A model generated the notes under the pieces. The model had not been told where the DNA came from, made no database searches, and worked only from the letters and a program-made list of their open reading frames with translations. 37,374 bases of DNA from Caldifarciminota bacterium (GTDB lineage: Bacteria; Hydrothermota; Hydrothermia; LBFQ01). A program made the translations under genes and the position numbers. The DNA lies in contig WFXS01000079.1 in the NCBI GenBank assembly GCA_015490465.1, positions 1 through 37,374 on the forward strand. Reading direction: 5' to 3'. The first letter of the stretch is position 1, and each line of letters begins with the position of its first letter. Below, piece after piece: positions 1-7,552 of this stretch.

Positions 1-554
1 CCCCTCCCACCGCATACGGAACAGGCGCGGGGGTTGACTATGCCCTCCCCATTGCACGTGGGACACAGTACCCTTCTGGTATATCGGATCTCCCGTGTGG
101 TACCCTTTACTATCTCCTCAAGACTCAGCTCCACCTCAACGTGAACGTCCAGATCTTCCTCTCTGGCCTTCTCCCTCCTCCTTCCTCCGAACACGTCCCC
201 GAATATATCCTCAAAACCGAACCCTCCGAACCCACCGAAGTTCCTGCCGAATATCTGTTCCAGTATCTCCTCTATGCCCATACTGGAGAAGTCGTAGGCG
301 GTACCACCGCCCGGCATACCCCCCTCCGGGTCCATCCCCATATCGTAGAGCCTCCTCTTTTCGGGGTCGGATAGGACGGAGTAGGCTTCGCTTATCTCCT
401 TGAACTTCCTCTCGGCCTCCTCCTTCTTCTCCGGCGGCACCCTGTCGGGGTGCCACTTCATCGCCAACCTGGCGAAGGCGGCATCTATCTGCTCTTTGGT
501 GGCGTTCCGGGGGACACCCAAGATCTCGTAGTAGTCCTTCTTCGTACCTCTCAC
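1..554 (-). CDS. dnaJ: Chaperone DnaJ (Hsp40), 5' part; 3' end beyond window
   Basis: Co-chaperone that stimulates DnaK ATPase in the cytoplasm. Reading from a GTG at 554, the frame stays open to the window edge (about 184 codons). It shows a J-domain (KKDYYEILGVPRNATKEQID onward) with the HPD motif in WHPDRV, a Gly/Phe-rich region (FGGFGGFGFEDIFG), and the start of the zinc-finger domain with two CxxCxGxG motifs (CPTCNGEG and CSVCGGRG). This makes it a type I DnaJ as far as visible. The start codon is set by family N-termini and by a TAAAAT hexamer ending 8 nt upstream. It is divergent from the aeRF1-like gene at 613. The C-terminal substrate-binding domains lie outside the window. Confidence 0.95.
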   Translation of the reverse strand, partial: MRGTKKDYYEILGVPRNATKEQIDAAFARLAMKWHPDRVPPEKKEEAERKFKEISEAYSVLSDPEKRRLYDMGMDPEGGMPGGGTAYDFSSMGIEEILEQIFGRNFGGFGGFGFEDIFGDVFGGRRREKAREEDLDVHVEVELSLEEIVKGTTREIRYTRRVLCPTCNGEGIVNPRACSVCGGR

Positions 555-562
555 GGGTGCGA

Positions 563-568
563 ATTTTA
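563..568 (-). promoter_or_regulatory. -10 hexamer TAAAAT of dnaJ
   Basis: TAAAAT on the minus strand ends 8 nt before the dnaJ GTG, with no Shine-Dalgarno between them. If transcription starts 6-8 nt after the hexamer, the mRNA would be leaderless. Confidence 0.6.
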
Positions 569-598
569 AAGTCGTATATTAAACCCCCGTTTCGGCGG

Positions 599-604
599 TA
601 AAAT
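599..604 (+). promoter_or_regulatory. -10 hexamer TAAAAT of the aeRF1-like gene
   Basis: TAAAAT ends 8 nt before ATG 613 with no Shine-Dalgarno between. The dnaJ hexamer lies only 30 bp away on the other strand, so the two divergent promoters must share upstream DNA. Confidence 0.6.
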
Positions 605-612
605 TCCCGCCT

Positions 613-1764
613 ATGTTCTACACGAGCGTCTATATGAGCCTGCAACCCGACGACAGGGCGGATAGGCCACCTCGCTACCTGATACGGATAAAGGACCTGA
701 TAAAGCGGTACAGGGAGTTCCTGAAGGAGAAGGGGGTGGACCCCAGGCACCTTGAGAGCGTGTTTGAGGATTTCAGGAAGATAGAGGAGTTCTTTGAGGA
801 CCCCAGGAACCTTGAAAGCGACGAGGGTATACCCGTCGGGGGGATAGCGATATTCTCAAAGAGCGATGAGAACTACTGGGAGGTGGTCAAACTGGCTTAC
901 GTACTCAGGAACGAGCTGGTAGTGGATATTCAGCCCTATAAGCTGGGCGTTTACGCCGTGGAGAGCGACTTCGGTAAGAACCTCGTCGTGAACTTCAGTA
1001 AGGGTCTGATAGACGTTTACATGGTGGATGCCCGCTCCATACGTCACCTCGTGGATAAGCTGGACATAGAGGAGGTGGCGGAGAAGCCCGGCGTCTTTAA
1101 GACTGCGGTGGCGGACATGCCGGTCTTCCGCACTCTCAGGGCCAAGAACATGGAGGCCTTGAAGGCCGAGGAGGCCAATCGTGTCGCGAAAGCCGTCGCA
1201 GACTACCTGTTCAAGATCTACAAGGAGGAACCTTACGATAACCTCTTCCTCTCCTCCCCTAACGAGAAGATGGTCCCTCTCGTCCTTGAGAAGTTGCACA
1301 CTTACGTGAAGAGGACCTTCAGGGCGGAGCTTCAACTTTCATGGCCTACCAACAAGAACGAGGTATACAGGGCGGTGATAGATAAGACCAGAGAACTGGA
1401 CGTGGAGGACGAGAAGGATCTCCTGAAGAGGTTCAACGAGGCCCTCGGCCTGGAAATGGCTGTAAAGGGGCTGAGGCCGGCCACCCTTCTGGCCATGATG
1501 GGCAACGTGGACACCCTGATAGTGGACCCCGACTTCTCCCGCGAGGGATTCATATGCCACCCCTCCGGCTACTTCTCCTTTGAGGGTGAATGCCCGGCCG
1601 ATACGGACGTTGTGGTACCCACGCCCGACATAACCGACAAGCTGGTGGAGGAAGTCCTGCGAATGGGCGGCAGGGTTGAGGTCGCCAACACCAACGAGCT
1701 GCGGGACGCCATAGACCGCAGCGTTGCGGCGATAATGAGGTGGAAGATGGAGGTGAAGGTATAG
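613..1764 (+). CDS. Bacterial archaeo-eukaryotic release factor (baeRF)-like protein
   Basis: A 383-residue protein resembling bacterial homologues of archaeal/eukaryotic release factor aRF1/eRF1 and Pelota. The clearest part is the C-terminal domain (about 300-383): [10 protein letters not shown], a Cys pair at 315 and 327 that may hold a small zinc knuckle, and the terminal GGRVEVA strand typical of eRF1 domain 3. I see no GGQ motif, so peptidyl-tRNA hydrolysis is not expected. Relatives include ribosome-associated factors such as the hibernation factor Balon. It is 4 nt from prfA, the bacterial-type class I release factor, which supports a ribosome role. The start ATG lies 8 nt after a TAAAAT hexamer. 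Family-level assignment is by pattern only; the exact baeRF subfamily is uncertain. Confidence 0.75.
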   Translation: MFYTSVYMSLQPDDRADRPPRYLIRIKDLIKRYREFLKEKGVDPRHLESVFEDFRKIEEFFEDPRNLESDEGIPVGGIAIFSKSDENYWEVVKLAYVLRNELVVDIQPYKLGVYAVESDFGKNLVVNFSKGLIDVYMVDARSIRHLVDKLDIEEVAEKPGVFKTAVADMPVFRTLRAKNMEALKAEEANRVAKAVADYLFKIYKEEPYDNLFLSSPNEKMVPLVLEKLHTYVKRTFRAELQLSWPTNKNEVYRAVIDKTRELDVEDEKDLLKRFNEALGLEMAVKGLRPATLLAMMGNVDTLIVDPDFSREGFICHPSGYFSFEGECPADTDVVVPTPDITDKLVEEVLRMGGRVEVANTNELRDAIDRSVAAIMRWKMEVKV

Positions 1765-1768
1765 GGCC

Positions 1769-2839
1769 GTGAAGAGGCAGTACGAAGAGGTCCTCGGAAG
1801 GTTTGAGGAGCTGGAGAAAAAGATCGCCTACCCGCAGAACTATTCCCACGAGGAATTTCAAAGACTCCTCAGGGAGTACCGGGATCTAAAGAGGGCGGCC
1901 GAGTTGATAAGGAGGTTGAAGGAGGTTGAAGGGGACATAGAGACCATAAGGGAACTCCTTCAGGAGGAGAGGGACCCGGAGTTGGAGGCGGAGATGGAGA
2001 GGCTCCGGGAGGAGGCGGAGAAACTGGACGAGAGGATCTTCTACGCCCTCATACCGAGGGATCCGAGGGACGAGGGGAACGCCATACTTGAGATAAGGGC
2101 GGGGGTAGGCGGGGAAGAGGCCGCCCTCTTCGCCGGGGATCTGGCCAGGATGTACATCCGCTTCGCCGAGAGGAAGGGGTGGAAGGTCTCAATAACGGAC
2201 TTCACGGAGAGCGACCTCGGTGGGTACAAGGAGATAACCCTCCTGATTGAGGGGAAGGGGGCCTACGGCCTCTTAAAGTTTGAGGGAGGGGTCCACCGCG
2301 TCCAGCGGGTCCCGATAACGGAGACCTCCGGCAGGATTCACACCTCCGCAGCCTCCGTGGTTGTGCTTCCGGAGTACGAGGACGTTGAGGTGGATATAAG
2401 GCCGGACGAACTGAAAATAGACACCTTCCGGTCGGGGGGTGCCGGTGGCCAGCACGTGAATAAGACGGAGTCGGCTGTGCGCATCACCCACATACCGACG
2501 GGCATAGTGGTCACGGTGCAGGACGAGAGGTCTCAGCACCAGAACAGGGCCAAGGCCCTGAGGATCCTGAAGGCGAGGCTGCGGGAGTACTACGAGAGCC
2601 AGAAGGAGGCGGAGTTGAGGCAGCTCCGGAAGGTTTACGTAGGCTCCGGGGACCGCTCGGAGAAGATAAGGACCTACAACTTCCCCCAGAACAGGGTGAC
2701 GGATCACCGCATAAACTTCACCATATACAACCTTGAGGGGGTACTCAACGGGGAACTGGACCCTATAATTGAGGCCCTCTTGGAGGCCGACCTCAAGGCG
2801 AGGGCGAAGGAGATGGGTATCGTCAGGGAGAGTACCTGA
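1769..2839 (+). CDS. prfA: Peptide chain release factor 1
   Basis: Terminates translation at UAA and UAG. 356 residues, normal for the family, from a GTG start 4 nt after the upstream stop. The N-terminal coiled-coil domain is rich in Glu/Arg (about 1-95). The codon-recognition loop reads VPITET (182-187), a PxT-type motif that marks RF1 rather than the SPF motif of RF2. The catalytic GGQ is at 226-228 within [20 protein letters not shown]. The methyltransferase prmC, often next to prfA, is absent here. Likely co-transcribed with the baeRF-like gene. Confidence 0.97.
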   Translation: MKRQYEEVLGRFEELEKKIAYPQNYSHEEFQRLLREYRDLKRAAELIRRLKEVEGDIETIRELLQEERDPELEAEMERLREEAEKLDERIFYALIPRDPRDEGNAILEIRAGVGGEEAALFAGDLARMYIRFAERKGWKVSITDFTESDLGGYKEITLLIEGKGAYGLLKFEGGVHRVQRVPITETSGRIHTSAASVVVLPEYEDVEVDIRPDELKIDTFRSGGAGGQHVNKTESAVRITHIPTGIVVTVQDERSQHQNRAKALRILKARLREYYESQKEAELRQLRKVYVGSGDRSEKIRTYNFPQNRVTDHRINFTIYNLEGVLNGELDPIIEALLEADLKARAKEMGIVREST

Positions 2840-2868
2840 CAGACGGGGGAGGCGGTGGTCTTTCGCCG

Positions 2869-2934
2869 TTAGAATAGGGGCGGTGAGAGATGGTAGAGCT
2901 TTACTTGAGAAGGATCCGGTCCTTCGTCGGATAG
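2869..2934 (+). repeat. Direct repeat copy A (promoter and 5' end of MNT gene)
   Basis: This 66-bp stretch matches 3618-3683 at 58 of 66 positions by hand alignment, offset 749 bp. It includes the TAGAAT hexamer, the GTG start and the first 17 codons of the nucleotidyltransferase. Confidence 0.9.
2870..2875 (+). promoter_or_regulatory. -10 hexamer TAGAAT of the MNT gene
   Basis: TAGAAT ends 7 nt before GTG 2883. The same hexamer and spacing recur in the duplicated copy at 3619-3624. Confidence 0.55.
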
Positions 2935-3260
2935 TTGAGGTCATCGTTAAGGAGATAGATCCCGATAAGATAATACTCTTTGGCTCAAGGGCGAGGGGGG
3001 ACTACAACGAGGGCAGCGATTACGATATTCTCGTCCTCAAAAAAGGGGTTAAGCCAGAGGAGAGAAGGAAGTTACAAGCGAGGATACGTTTAAAGTTGCT
3101 TGATGTAGGGATATACAGGTATGCCGACATAGACGTCGTCGTTCAGGATCCGAAGAGGTATGAGGAACTCTCTCATAAATGGTACCTGATTTACTACGAC
3201 ATAAAAAGGGAAGGGAAGGTGATATATGACAGGGAAAGAGGACGCATTGCGGTGACTTGA
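2883..3260 (+). CDS. MNT-type minimal nucleotidyltransferase (antitoxin-like)
   Basis: A 125-residue protein of the polymerase-beta-like minimal nucleotidyltransferase family, usually the antitoxin partner of HEPN RNases, which some MNTs AMPylate. The core motif GSRARGDYNEGSDYDILVL contains the GS and D-x-D metal/nucleotide residues, and a third Asp is present in YADIDVVVQD. I chose GTG 2883 because it directly follows a promoter-like hexamer and because the duplicated copy at 3632 begins with the same residues; the frame is open further upstream. Its 3' end overlaps the reading frame of a broken HEPN gene, so the antitoxin appears intact while the toxin is lost. Confidence 0.85.
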   Translation: MRDGRALLEKDPVLRRIVEVIVKEIDPDKIILFGSRARGDYNEGSDYDILVLKKGVKPEERRKLQARIRLKLLDVGIYRYADIDVVVQDPKRYEELSHKWYLIYYDIKREGKVIYDRERGRIAVT

Positions 3261-3621
3261 GTTTGCCGAAGGGGATCTTGACGCTGCGGAAGGTGCGGCA
3301 GAAAGGAAGAGGTACAATTACGCCCTTTACCACTTACAGCAGGCCGTTGAAAAGTCCTTAAAGGCAGTTATAATTTACTCGGTTGGGGAAAGGCGAACAT
3401 TAGAACGCATTCAATAGAGAAACTCATACTTGTTCTTGAAGATTACGGGCTTGATGTTCCTCCCTCTATCCGTAGAAGCACCTACTTAACCGATTACGCC
3501 TTCACGACCCGGTATCCGGACGACTACTTACCTGTATCCAGGGCAGGATTACGAAAATGCTTACAAGATAGCGGTTGGAGTTTACGAGTGGGCAAAGGGT
3601 ATAGTTGAAGGCCAGCCTTAG
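3226..3621 (+). pseudogene. HEPN-domain protein, broken (stop plus two frameshifts)
   Basis: Piecing frames together recovers a HEPN-like protein. Frame one gives LEFAEGDLDAAEGAAERKRY followed by NYALYHLQQAVEKSLKAVII. A shift near 3385-3395 continues with RTHSIEKLILVLEDYGLD and YLTDYAFTTRYPDDYLP. A second shift near 3530-3545 continues with PGQDYENAYKIAVGVYEWAK and ends at TAG 3619-3621. An in-frame TGA at 3253-3255 also interrupts the start. HEPN proteins are the RNase toxin or substrate-binding partner of MNT proteins. The helical HLQQAVEKSLKA and RTHSIEKL segments are typical of the family. Sequencing error is possible, but three separate lesions favour real decay. Confidence 0.85.
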
Positions 3622-3683
3622 AATAGGGACGGTGAGGGAAGGCAGAGATTTACTTGAAAACGATCCGGTCCTCCGTCGGATAG
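3618..3683 (+). repeat. Direct repeat copy B (duplicated MNT 5' end)
   Basis: Second copy of the 66-bp unit at 2869-2934, 8 mismatches. It retains the TAGAAT hexamer at 3619-3624, 7 nt before a GTG at 3632. Confidence 0.9.
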
Positions 3684-3751
3684 CAGTACTTTCGCGGCCT
3701 GAAGATTCAGAATTGAGGGATTTGTGCCGGTTAAGTCAACTTGAGGATTGA
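3632..3751 (+). pseudogene. Truncated second copy of MNT nucleotidyltransferase
   Basis: The frame from GTG 3632 begins VREGRDLLENDPVLRRI, matching VRDGRALLEKDPVLRRI of the intact gene, then diverges and stops at 3749-3751 after 39 codons. The catalytic GS...DxD region is absent. It looks like the remnant of a second MNT unit in a tandem array. From 3752 to 3851 I see no gene or clear RNA structure. Confidence 0.75.
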
Positions 3752-3851
3752 AAAAGCCTACCCCAAAGCCTCATACTCTTTCCTCCGTAGAATGCATGTA
3801 TACCAATGTTGGGGCGCTATCCCATGATGGCATTAATTAGTGGAAATGGTA

Positions 3852-4403
3852 TTACTGCCTTGGACCCATAATCTTCCCCATAACGAAGAATCTGACACCG
3901 TCCGGAGAAAAGCGGAAGTCGTTTAAGACCACCACCCAACCCCTCTTCCTGTACAGGGAAATGGCAGGTTCGTTATCGGATCTCACCGTGAGCAACGCCA
4001 CAGGCTCAGGACGGTCCTTCAGAAGTAAATCGTGAAGCCTCCCTCCGATTCCCCGCCTCTGATATTCGGGATGTACGGCCAGCTCAACGAATTCGTAATG
4101 CTCCGGTTCCATCCACTCCTTTCGCTGTTCCGGTGTCATGGCCGCCCAGACCTTATCGTACCAGTACTGACCCGGATCCCCCGTATAACCGTAGGAGAAA
4201 CCCACGAGCCTGTCCCCATCAACGGCGATGAAACCCCTGTATCCTCTCCTTCTGAAGTGCCTTTTCATTATTTCCTCACGCTCTCTGATAGCCCTATCAC
4301 TTAGACCGTGGACGATGGCGTATATTTCAAGAATCTCCGGCAACCGCATTTCCATCTCCTCCCGCGAGGCTTCCCGGATCTCTACTTTACCCATACGTAT
4401 CAC
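3852..4403 (-). CDS. GNAT-family N-acetyltransferase
   Basis: Transfers an acyl group from acyl-CoA to an unknown amine. The acetyl-CoA binding motif A is clear: ELAVHPEYQRRGIGGRLHDL (R/Q-x-x-G-x-G type), followed by motif B around DNEPAISLYRKRGW. About 183 residues from GTG 4403, which overlaps the preceding stop by 4 nt (GTGA); ATG 4394 is an equally possible start giving MGKVEIREAS. It is last in an apparent operon with ppiD-like, deoC and VOC genes. The substrate cannot be read from sequence. Confidence 0.85.
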   Translation of the reverse strand: MIRMGKVEIREASREEMEMRLPEILEIYAIVHGLSDRAIREREEIMKRHFRRRGYRGFIAVDGDRLVGFSYGYTGDPGQYWYDKVWAAMTPEQRKEWMEPEHYEFVELAVHPEYQRRGIGGRLHDLLLKDRPEPVALLTVRSDNEPAISLYRKRGWVVVLNDFRFSPDGVRFFVMGKIMGPRQ

Positions 4404-4744
4404 TTCAGGGGTGTGGCCAGTTCAACGTGGTTTCCGAAGGGGTCCCGGTACAACACCGTCCTGTAGCCGAAATCCTGATCCTTAGGAGGATGCACGGGTT
4501 TGAGGCCTGCACCGTTGAGACGTTCCGTTGTAGCATCTACGTCATCCACAACGATGAATATCCCCGCTCCGTGCGTCTCATCCTCCGGACTTTTGGCACG
4601 GTGAAGGGCGATGGTCGCCGGGGACAGATCAAACTCCACGTACTCCGGCGATGCGTACCGTACGGGCAGGCCTAAGACGTCCCGGTAGAAACGCAGGGCC
4701 TTATCCATATCCGCAACGTGCAGGACGCATACGGTGAACTTCAT
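4400..4744 (-). CDS. VOC-superfamily (glyoxalase/bleomycin-resistance-like) protein
   Basis: 114 residues, one full VOC module of paired beta-alpha-beta-beta-beta units. Typical features are VLHVADMDKALRFYRDVLGL at the N-terminus, FIVVDDVDATTERLNGAGL in the middle and a C-terminal RDPFGNHVEL with the metal-ligand Glu. Members are dioxygenases, lyases or binding proteins, so the substrate is unknown. The gene starts 4 nt after deoC. A TAGAAT hexamer at 4751-4756 ends 6 nt before its ATG but also encodes the last residues and stop of deoC, so an internal promoter is only possible. Confidence 0.85.
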   Translation of the reverse strand: MKFTVCVLHVADMDKALRFYRDVLGLPVRYASPEYVEFDLSPATIALHRAKSPEDETHGAGIFIVVDDVDATTERLNGAGLKPVHPPKDQDFGYRTVLYRDPFGNHVELATPLK

Positions 4745-4748
4745 GTCC

Positions 4749-5447
4749 CTATTCTAAGCCCGCCACCTGAGGCCCCCTGCTCGTGCCGAGCCTCTTCGCC
4801 CCCGCCTTTATGAGCTTCAGGGCGAACTCCTTCGTCCTTATCCCCCCGGAGGCCTTTACAGGTAGTTTGGTGGCCCTCGCCATGAGGAGGACGTCGTATA
4901 CGGTGGCCCCACCCTTTATGAATCCGGTGGAGGTCTTTACGAAGGATGCCCCAGCCTCCTCGGCCAGTCTGCACGCCATCACCTTCTCCTCGTCCGTGAG
5001 TAGCCCCGTCTCTATGATCACCTTCACCGGCACCCCTGCCGCCTCCACCACCGCCCTTATATCCTCCTTCACCTCATCGTACCTGCCGGCCTTCAGGAGG
5101 CCGACGTTTATTACCATGTCTATCTCGTCCGCCCCGTCCTCTACGGCCTTTCTGGCCTCGTAGGCCTTGACGTCGCTCCTGCTGGCCCCGAGGGGGAACC
5201 CCACGACGCTAACTACCTTCATCCTGTCCCCCACCACCTCCTTCGCCAGTCTCACGTAGTAGGGGTTAACGCACACGCCTAAGAAACCGTACTTCAGGGA
5301 CTCCTCACAGAAGGCCTTTATCTCATCCGGCGTGGCTTCCGGTCTGAGTATGGTGTTCTCTACGTAGGGTCTCACGTCCACGCTCTCGTCTACGGGGGAA
5401 GCTTCTATTTCCGCAGCGAGCCTGCGTATCTCGGCGAAATCTATCAT
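4749..5447 (-). CDS. deoC: Deoxyribose-phosphate aldolase
   Basis: Cleaves 2-deoxy-D-ribose 5-phosphate to glyceraldehyde 3-phosphate and acetaldehyde in deoxynucleoside catabolism. A 232-residue class I aldolase TIM barrel. The Schiff-base Lys is K171 in SFVKTSTGF, the second catalytic Lys is K198 in [10 protein letters not shown], and D109 in ADEIDMVIN matches the catalytic Asp. The phosphate-binding end reads KRLGTSRG. The start is supported by GAGGAGG 7 nt upstream, overlapping the stop of the PpiD-like gene, so it is translated within an operon. Confidence 0.96.
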   Translation of the reverse strand: MIDFAEIRRLAAEIEASPVDESVDVRPYVENTILRPEATPDEIKAFCEESLKYGFLGVCVNPYYVRLAKEVVGDRMKVVSVVGFPLGASRSDVKAYEARKAVEDGADEIDMVINVGLLKAGRYDEVKEDIRAVVEAAGVPVKVIIETGLLTDEEKVMACRLAEEAGASFVKTSTGFIKGGATVYDVLLMARATKLPVKASGGIRTKEFALKLIKAGAKRLGTSRGPQVAGLE

Positions 5448-5458
5448 GCCTTTCCTCC

Positions 5459-7285
5459 TCAGTAGATGTACCCTCGGTAGTCCTTGAGCGGGTAGAGGTC
5501 TTCCAGCTCCCTTGCGAAACCGCCTATGAACTTCATGGCTACCTGCTGATGCTCCTGCGGGAGCAGGGTCTGGAACTTCTTGTTGAACTCCTCCTTACTT
5601 ACGGGTACCTCGTACCTCTTAAGGACGAGATATGCCCCCGTCTCGTAGTCGTACGGGCCCTGCCATGTGCCGGCCTTCACCTTCCTCAGGAGGGAGAAGA
5701 AGAGGTCCTTCGCCACGAGTCCCCTCACGAAAGCGTTGGAGCTGACGGAGTCTTCCGTCCCGACCCCCAGACGCACGTCGGGGTAGAGGGCGGGTATGCT
5801 GTCCACGGGAGTTCCGGCCGAGAGTTTCGCCTTTATCTCCTCCATGAGCTTCAGCCCCTTCCTGCGCCTGTAATCAAGGGTGTACTCCCTCTTAACGTCC
5901 TCTTTAACCTCCTCGTAGGGCGGTACCCCTGCCTCCCTCTTATCAAGGAGTTTGGCCACCAGATAGAACTGCGGCCTGTAAACGATATCGGACACTTCCC
6001 CTACCTTCGCCCTCTTTATCCACGAGAGGAGCGCCCTGTCCGGCCCGACGAAGGGGATAAAGCCGTCGGCGAGGCTGAAAAGCCCCGTACTGTCAACCCG
6101 AAAGCCGTACTTCTTCGCCAGACCCACGAAGTCCTTCGTCTTCTTCGCCTCCTCAAGGAACCTTATGAGGGAATCCCTTATCTCCTGCTTGCTCTGGTAA
6201 GACGTCTTCACGGTTATCAGGATGTGGGCGAGCCTGACGCTGTCTCCGGTGGTATCCTTTTCCAGAACCTTCACTATGTCCCATCCAAAGGGGAACAGGA
6301 AAGGCCCGAGGACCGCTCCGGTGTCGGCGTTGGAGAGGGCGGCCTTTATCTCAGGGGGGAGGTTGGGGTCGTCCACGGCGAACCACCCCAGTTCCCCGGC
6401 GTTCTCCCTCGTTCTTACGTCCTCGCTGTAGGCCTTTACGGCTCCCTCCCAGTTTACCCTGGCCTCTTCAAGGGCGTTGTCCACCAGCTCCTTCGCCTGA
6501 ACGGAGTCGGCCTTTAAAGGGACCTTGTCCACCCTGACGATGTAGAGGTCGGCCCTCGGAGGCTTGCGGAACTTCTCCCTGTTCTTCTCGTAGAACTCCT
6601 TCAGTTTTTCCTCCGTTACCCCCGTTGGGGTATCCTGAATCTGGTTGTAAACGAGATTTACAAAGGAAAAACCGTACTTCGTGTTCTCCTCCTCGTACTT
6701 CTTCCACATCTCGTGGCGGGATATTGAGGGGACCTTCACGAAGAGCGCCCTCGTTATTTCAACCGGTATTACCCTTCTCAGTTCACGCTCGTAGGCGGCG
6801 AATATGGGGGCGTAACGCTTATCGTTCAGGACCTGAAGGTAGAGCTGGTAGTTGAACTGTCCGTCCTTGTTGAAGAGGGTGTCCCTCATGATCTCCGGAG
6901 GGGGAAACAGGGCCACTAACGTCAGAACAGTTTTATCGTTCAACTTTATGCCATACTTGTCCGCCAGCATCTTCCAGCGGATCATGTCCACCAGCTGGTA
7001 GAATACGGCATCCCGTATGGCCTCCTCCTCCTCCGGAGGCAGGGACTCAACGCCCCTTACGGCGAGGGTTTCGGCTATGGCCTTTTGAACTGCCGCATCG
7101 TACTCCTGTACCGTAAGCTGGTAGTCCCCTATCTCCGCAACAATACCTTCCTGCCACGGTTTGGTTCTCGTCCAGTTGAAGTTAAGTATGTTAGCCCCCA
7201 GCTCCAGACCCAACCACGCTACGAAGGCTATGGCCACGAGCCAGATGAGCCACTTAAAACTTTCACGGAACTTCCTTATCGCCAT
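5459..7285 (-). CDS. PpiD/SurA-like periplasmic peptidyl-prolyl isomerase, membrane-anchored
   Basis: 608 residues. A short cytoplasmic N-terminus is followed by one transmembrane helix (about 12-32), then a SurA-type chaperone region ([20 protein letters not shown]) and two parvulin-like segments: about 235-335, ending [20 protein letters not shown] and [11 protein letters not shown], and a second from [12 protein letters not shown]. This is the layout of PpiD, which helps fold exported proteins at the inner-membrane surface. That suits a genome rich in secreted and outer-membrane proteins. The start ATG lies exactly 8 nt after TATAAT with no Shine-Dalgarno. It heads the operon with deoC, VOC and GNAT genes. 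Confidence 0.85.
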   Translation of the reverse strand: MAIRKFRESFKWLIWLVAIAFVAWLGLELGANILNFNWTRTKPWQEGIVAEIGDYQLTVQEYDAAVQKAIAETLAVRGVESLPPEEEEAIRDAVFYQLVDMIRWKMLADKYGIKLNDKTVLTLVALFPPPEIMRDTLFNKDGQFNYQLYLQVLNDKRYAPIFAAYERELRRVIPVEITRALFVKVPSISRHEMWKKYEEENTKYGFSFVNLVYNQIQDTPTGVTEEKLKEFYEKNREKFRKPPRADLYIVRVDKVPLKADSVQAKELVDNALEEARVNWEGAVKAYSEDVRTRENAGELGWFAVDDPNLPPEIKAALSNADTGAVLGPFLFPFGWDIVKVLEKDTTGDSVRLAHILITVKTSYQSKQEIRDSLIRFLEEAKKTKDFVGLAKKYGFRVDSTGLFSLADGFIPFVGPDRALLSWIKRAKVGEVSDIVYRPQFYLVAKLLDKREAGVPPYEEVKEDVKREYTLDYRRRKGLKLMEEIKAKLSAGTPVDSIPALYPDVRLGVGTEDSVSSNAFVRGLVAKDLFFSLLRKVKAGTWQGPYDYETGAYLVLKRYEVPVSKEEFNKKFQTLLPQEHQQVAMKFIGGFARELEDLYPLKDYRGYIY

Positions 7286-7293
7286 AGGCGGGG

Positions 7294-7299
7294 ATTATA
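7294..7299 (-). promoter_or_regulatory. -10 hexamer TATAAT of the PpiD-like operon
   Basis: Perfect TATAAT ending 8 nt before ATG 7285, with no ribosome-binding site between. Confidence 0.65.
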
Positions 7300-7552
7300 C
7301 TGGGGAAGGGGTAGAAGTTAAGCAGATCATCAAGTGAATGCCGGTGAAATTTGGGGTAACCATGTTTGTCTATGCCCAAGGAAACCTATTCTCCCTTCAG
7401 GAGCGTCAACACTCAACAAGGTTCAAGCCTCGTCTCCCATATCAAAAACCGACCCTGAACCTTTTCTTTCAACCTCAAAAACACTTCCCCCCCATCAAAC
7501 CTCCTACAGCCATTTCAAAGTTGAAACTACACCGTACGCGTTCCGGTAAGAC
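7300..7552. other. Gene-free spacer with strong C/T-versus-G/A strand bias
   Basis: About 250 bp with no supported gene. The plus strand is C- and A-rich and G-poor, with long pyrimidine runs around 7460-7505, unlike the flanking coding DNA. On the minus strand it begins just after the stop of the OMP gene and could be its 3' UTR. No convincing intrinsic terminator or known RNA family was seen. Confidence 0.4.

Noticed and set aside
3804-3817. TAGAATGCATG in the spacer after the MNT remnant as a further leaderless gene
   Set aside because: The hexamer lies only about 2 nt from the ATG, and the frame after it shows no recognisable protein.
4745-4756. TAGAAT promoter for the VOC gene
   Set aside because: The hexamer is made of the last codons and stop of deoC, and the gene lies only 4 nt downstream in an operon, so it may be coincidence. 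I did not list it as a promoter.
5549-6517. Long plus-strand open frame (322 codons) opposite the PpiD-like gene
   Set aside because: It mirrors the real gene's codon pattern, has low-complexity Leu/Gly/Val-rich sequence and no promoter or ribosome-binding site. High GC makes such antisense frames common here.
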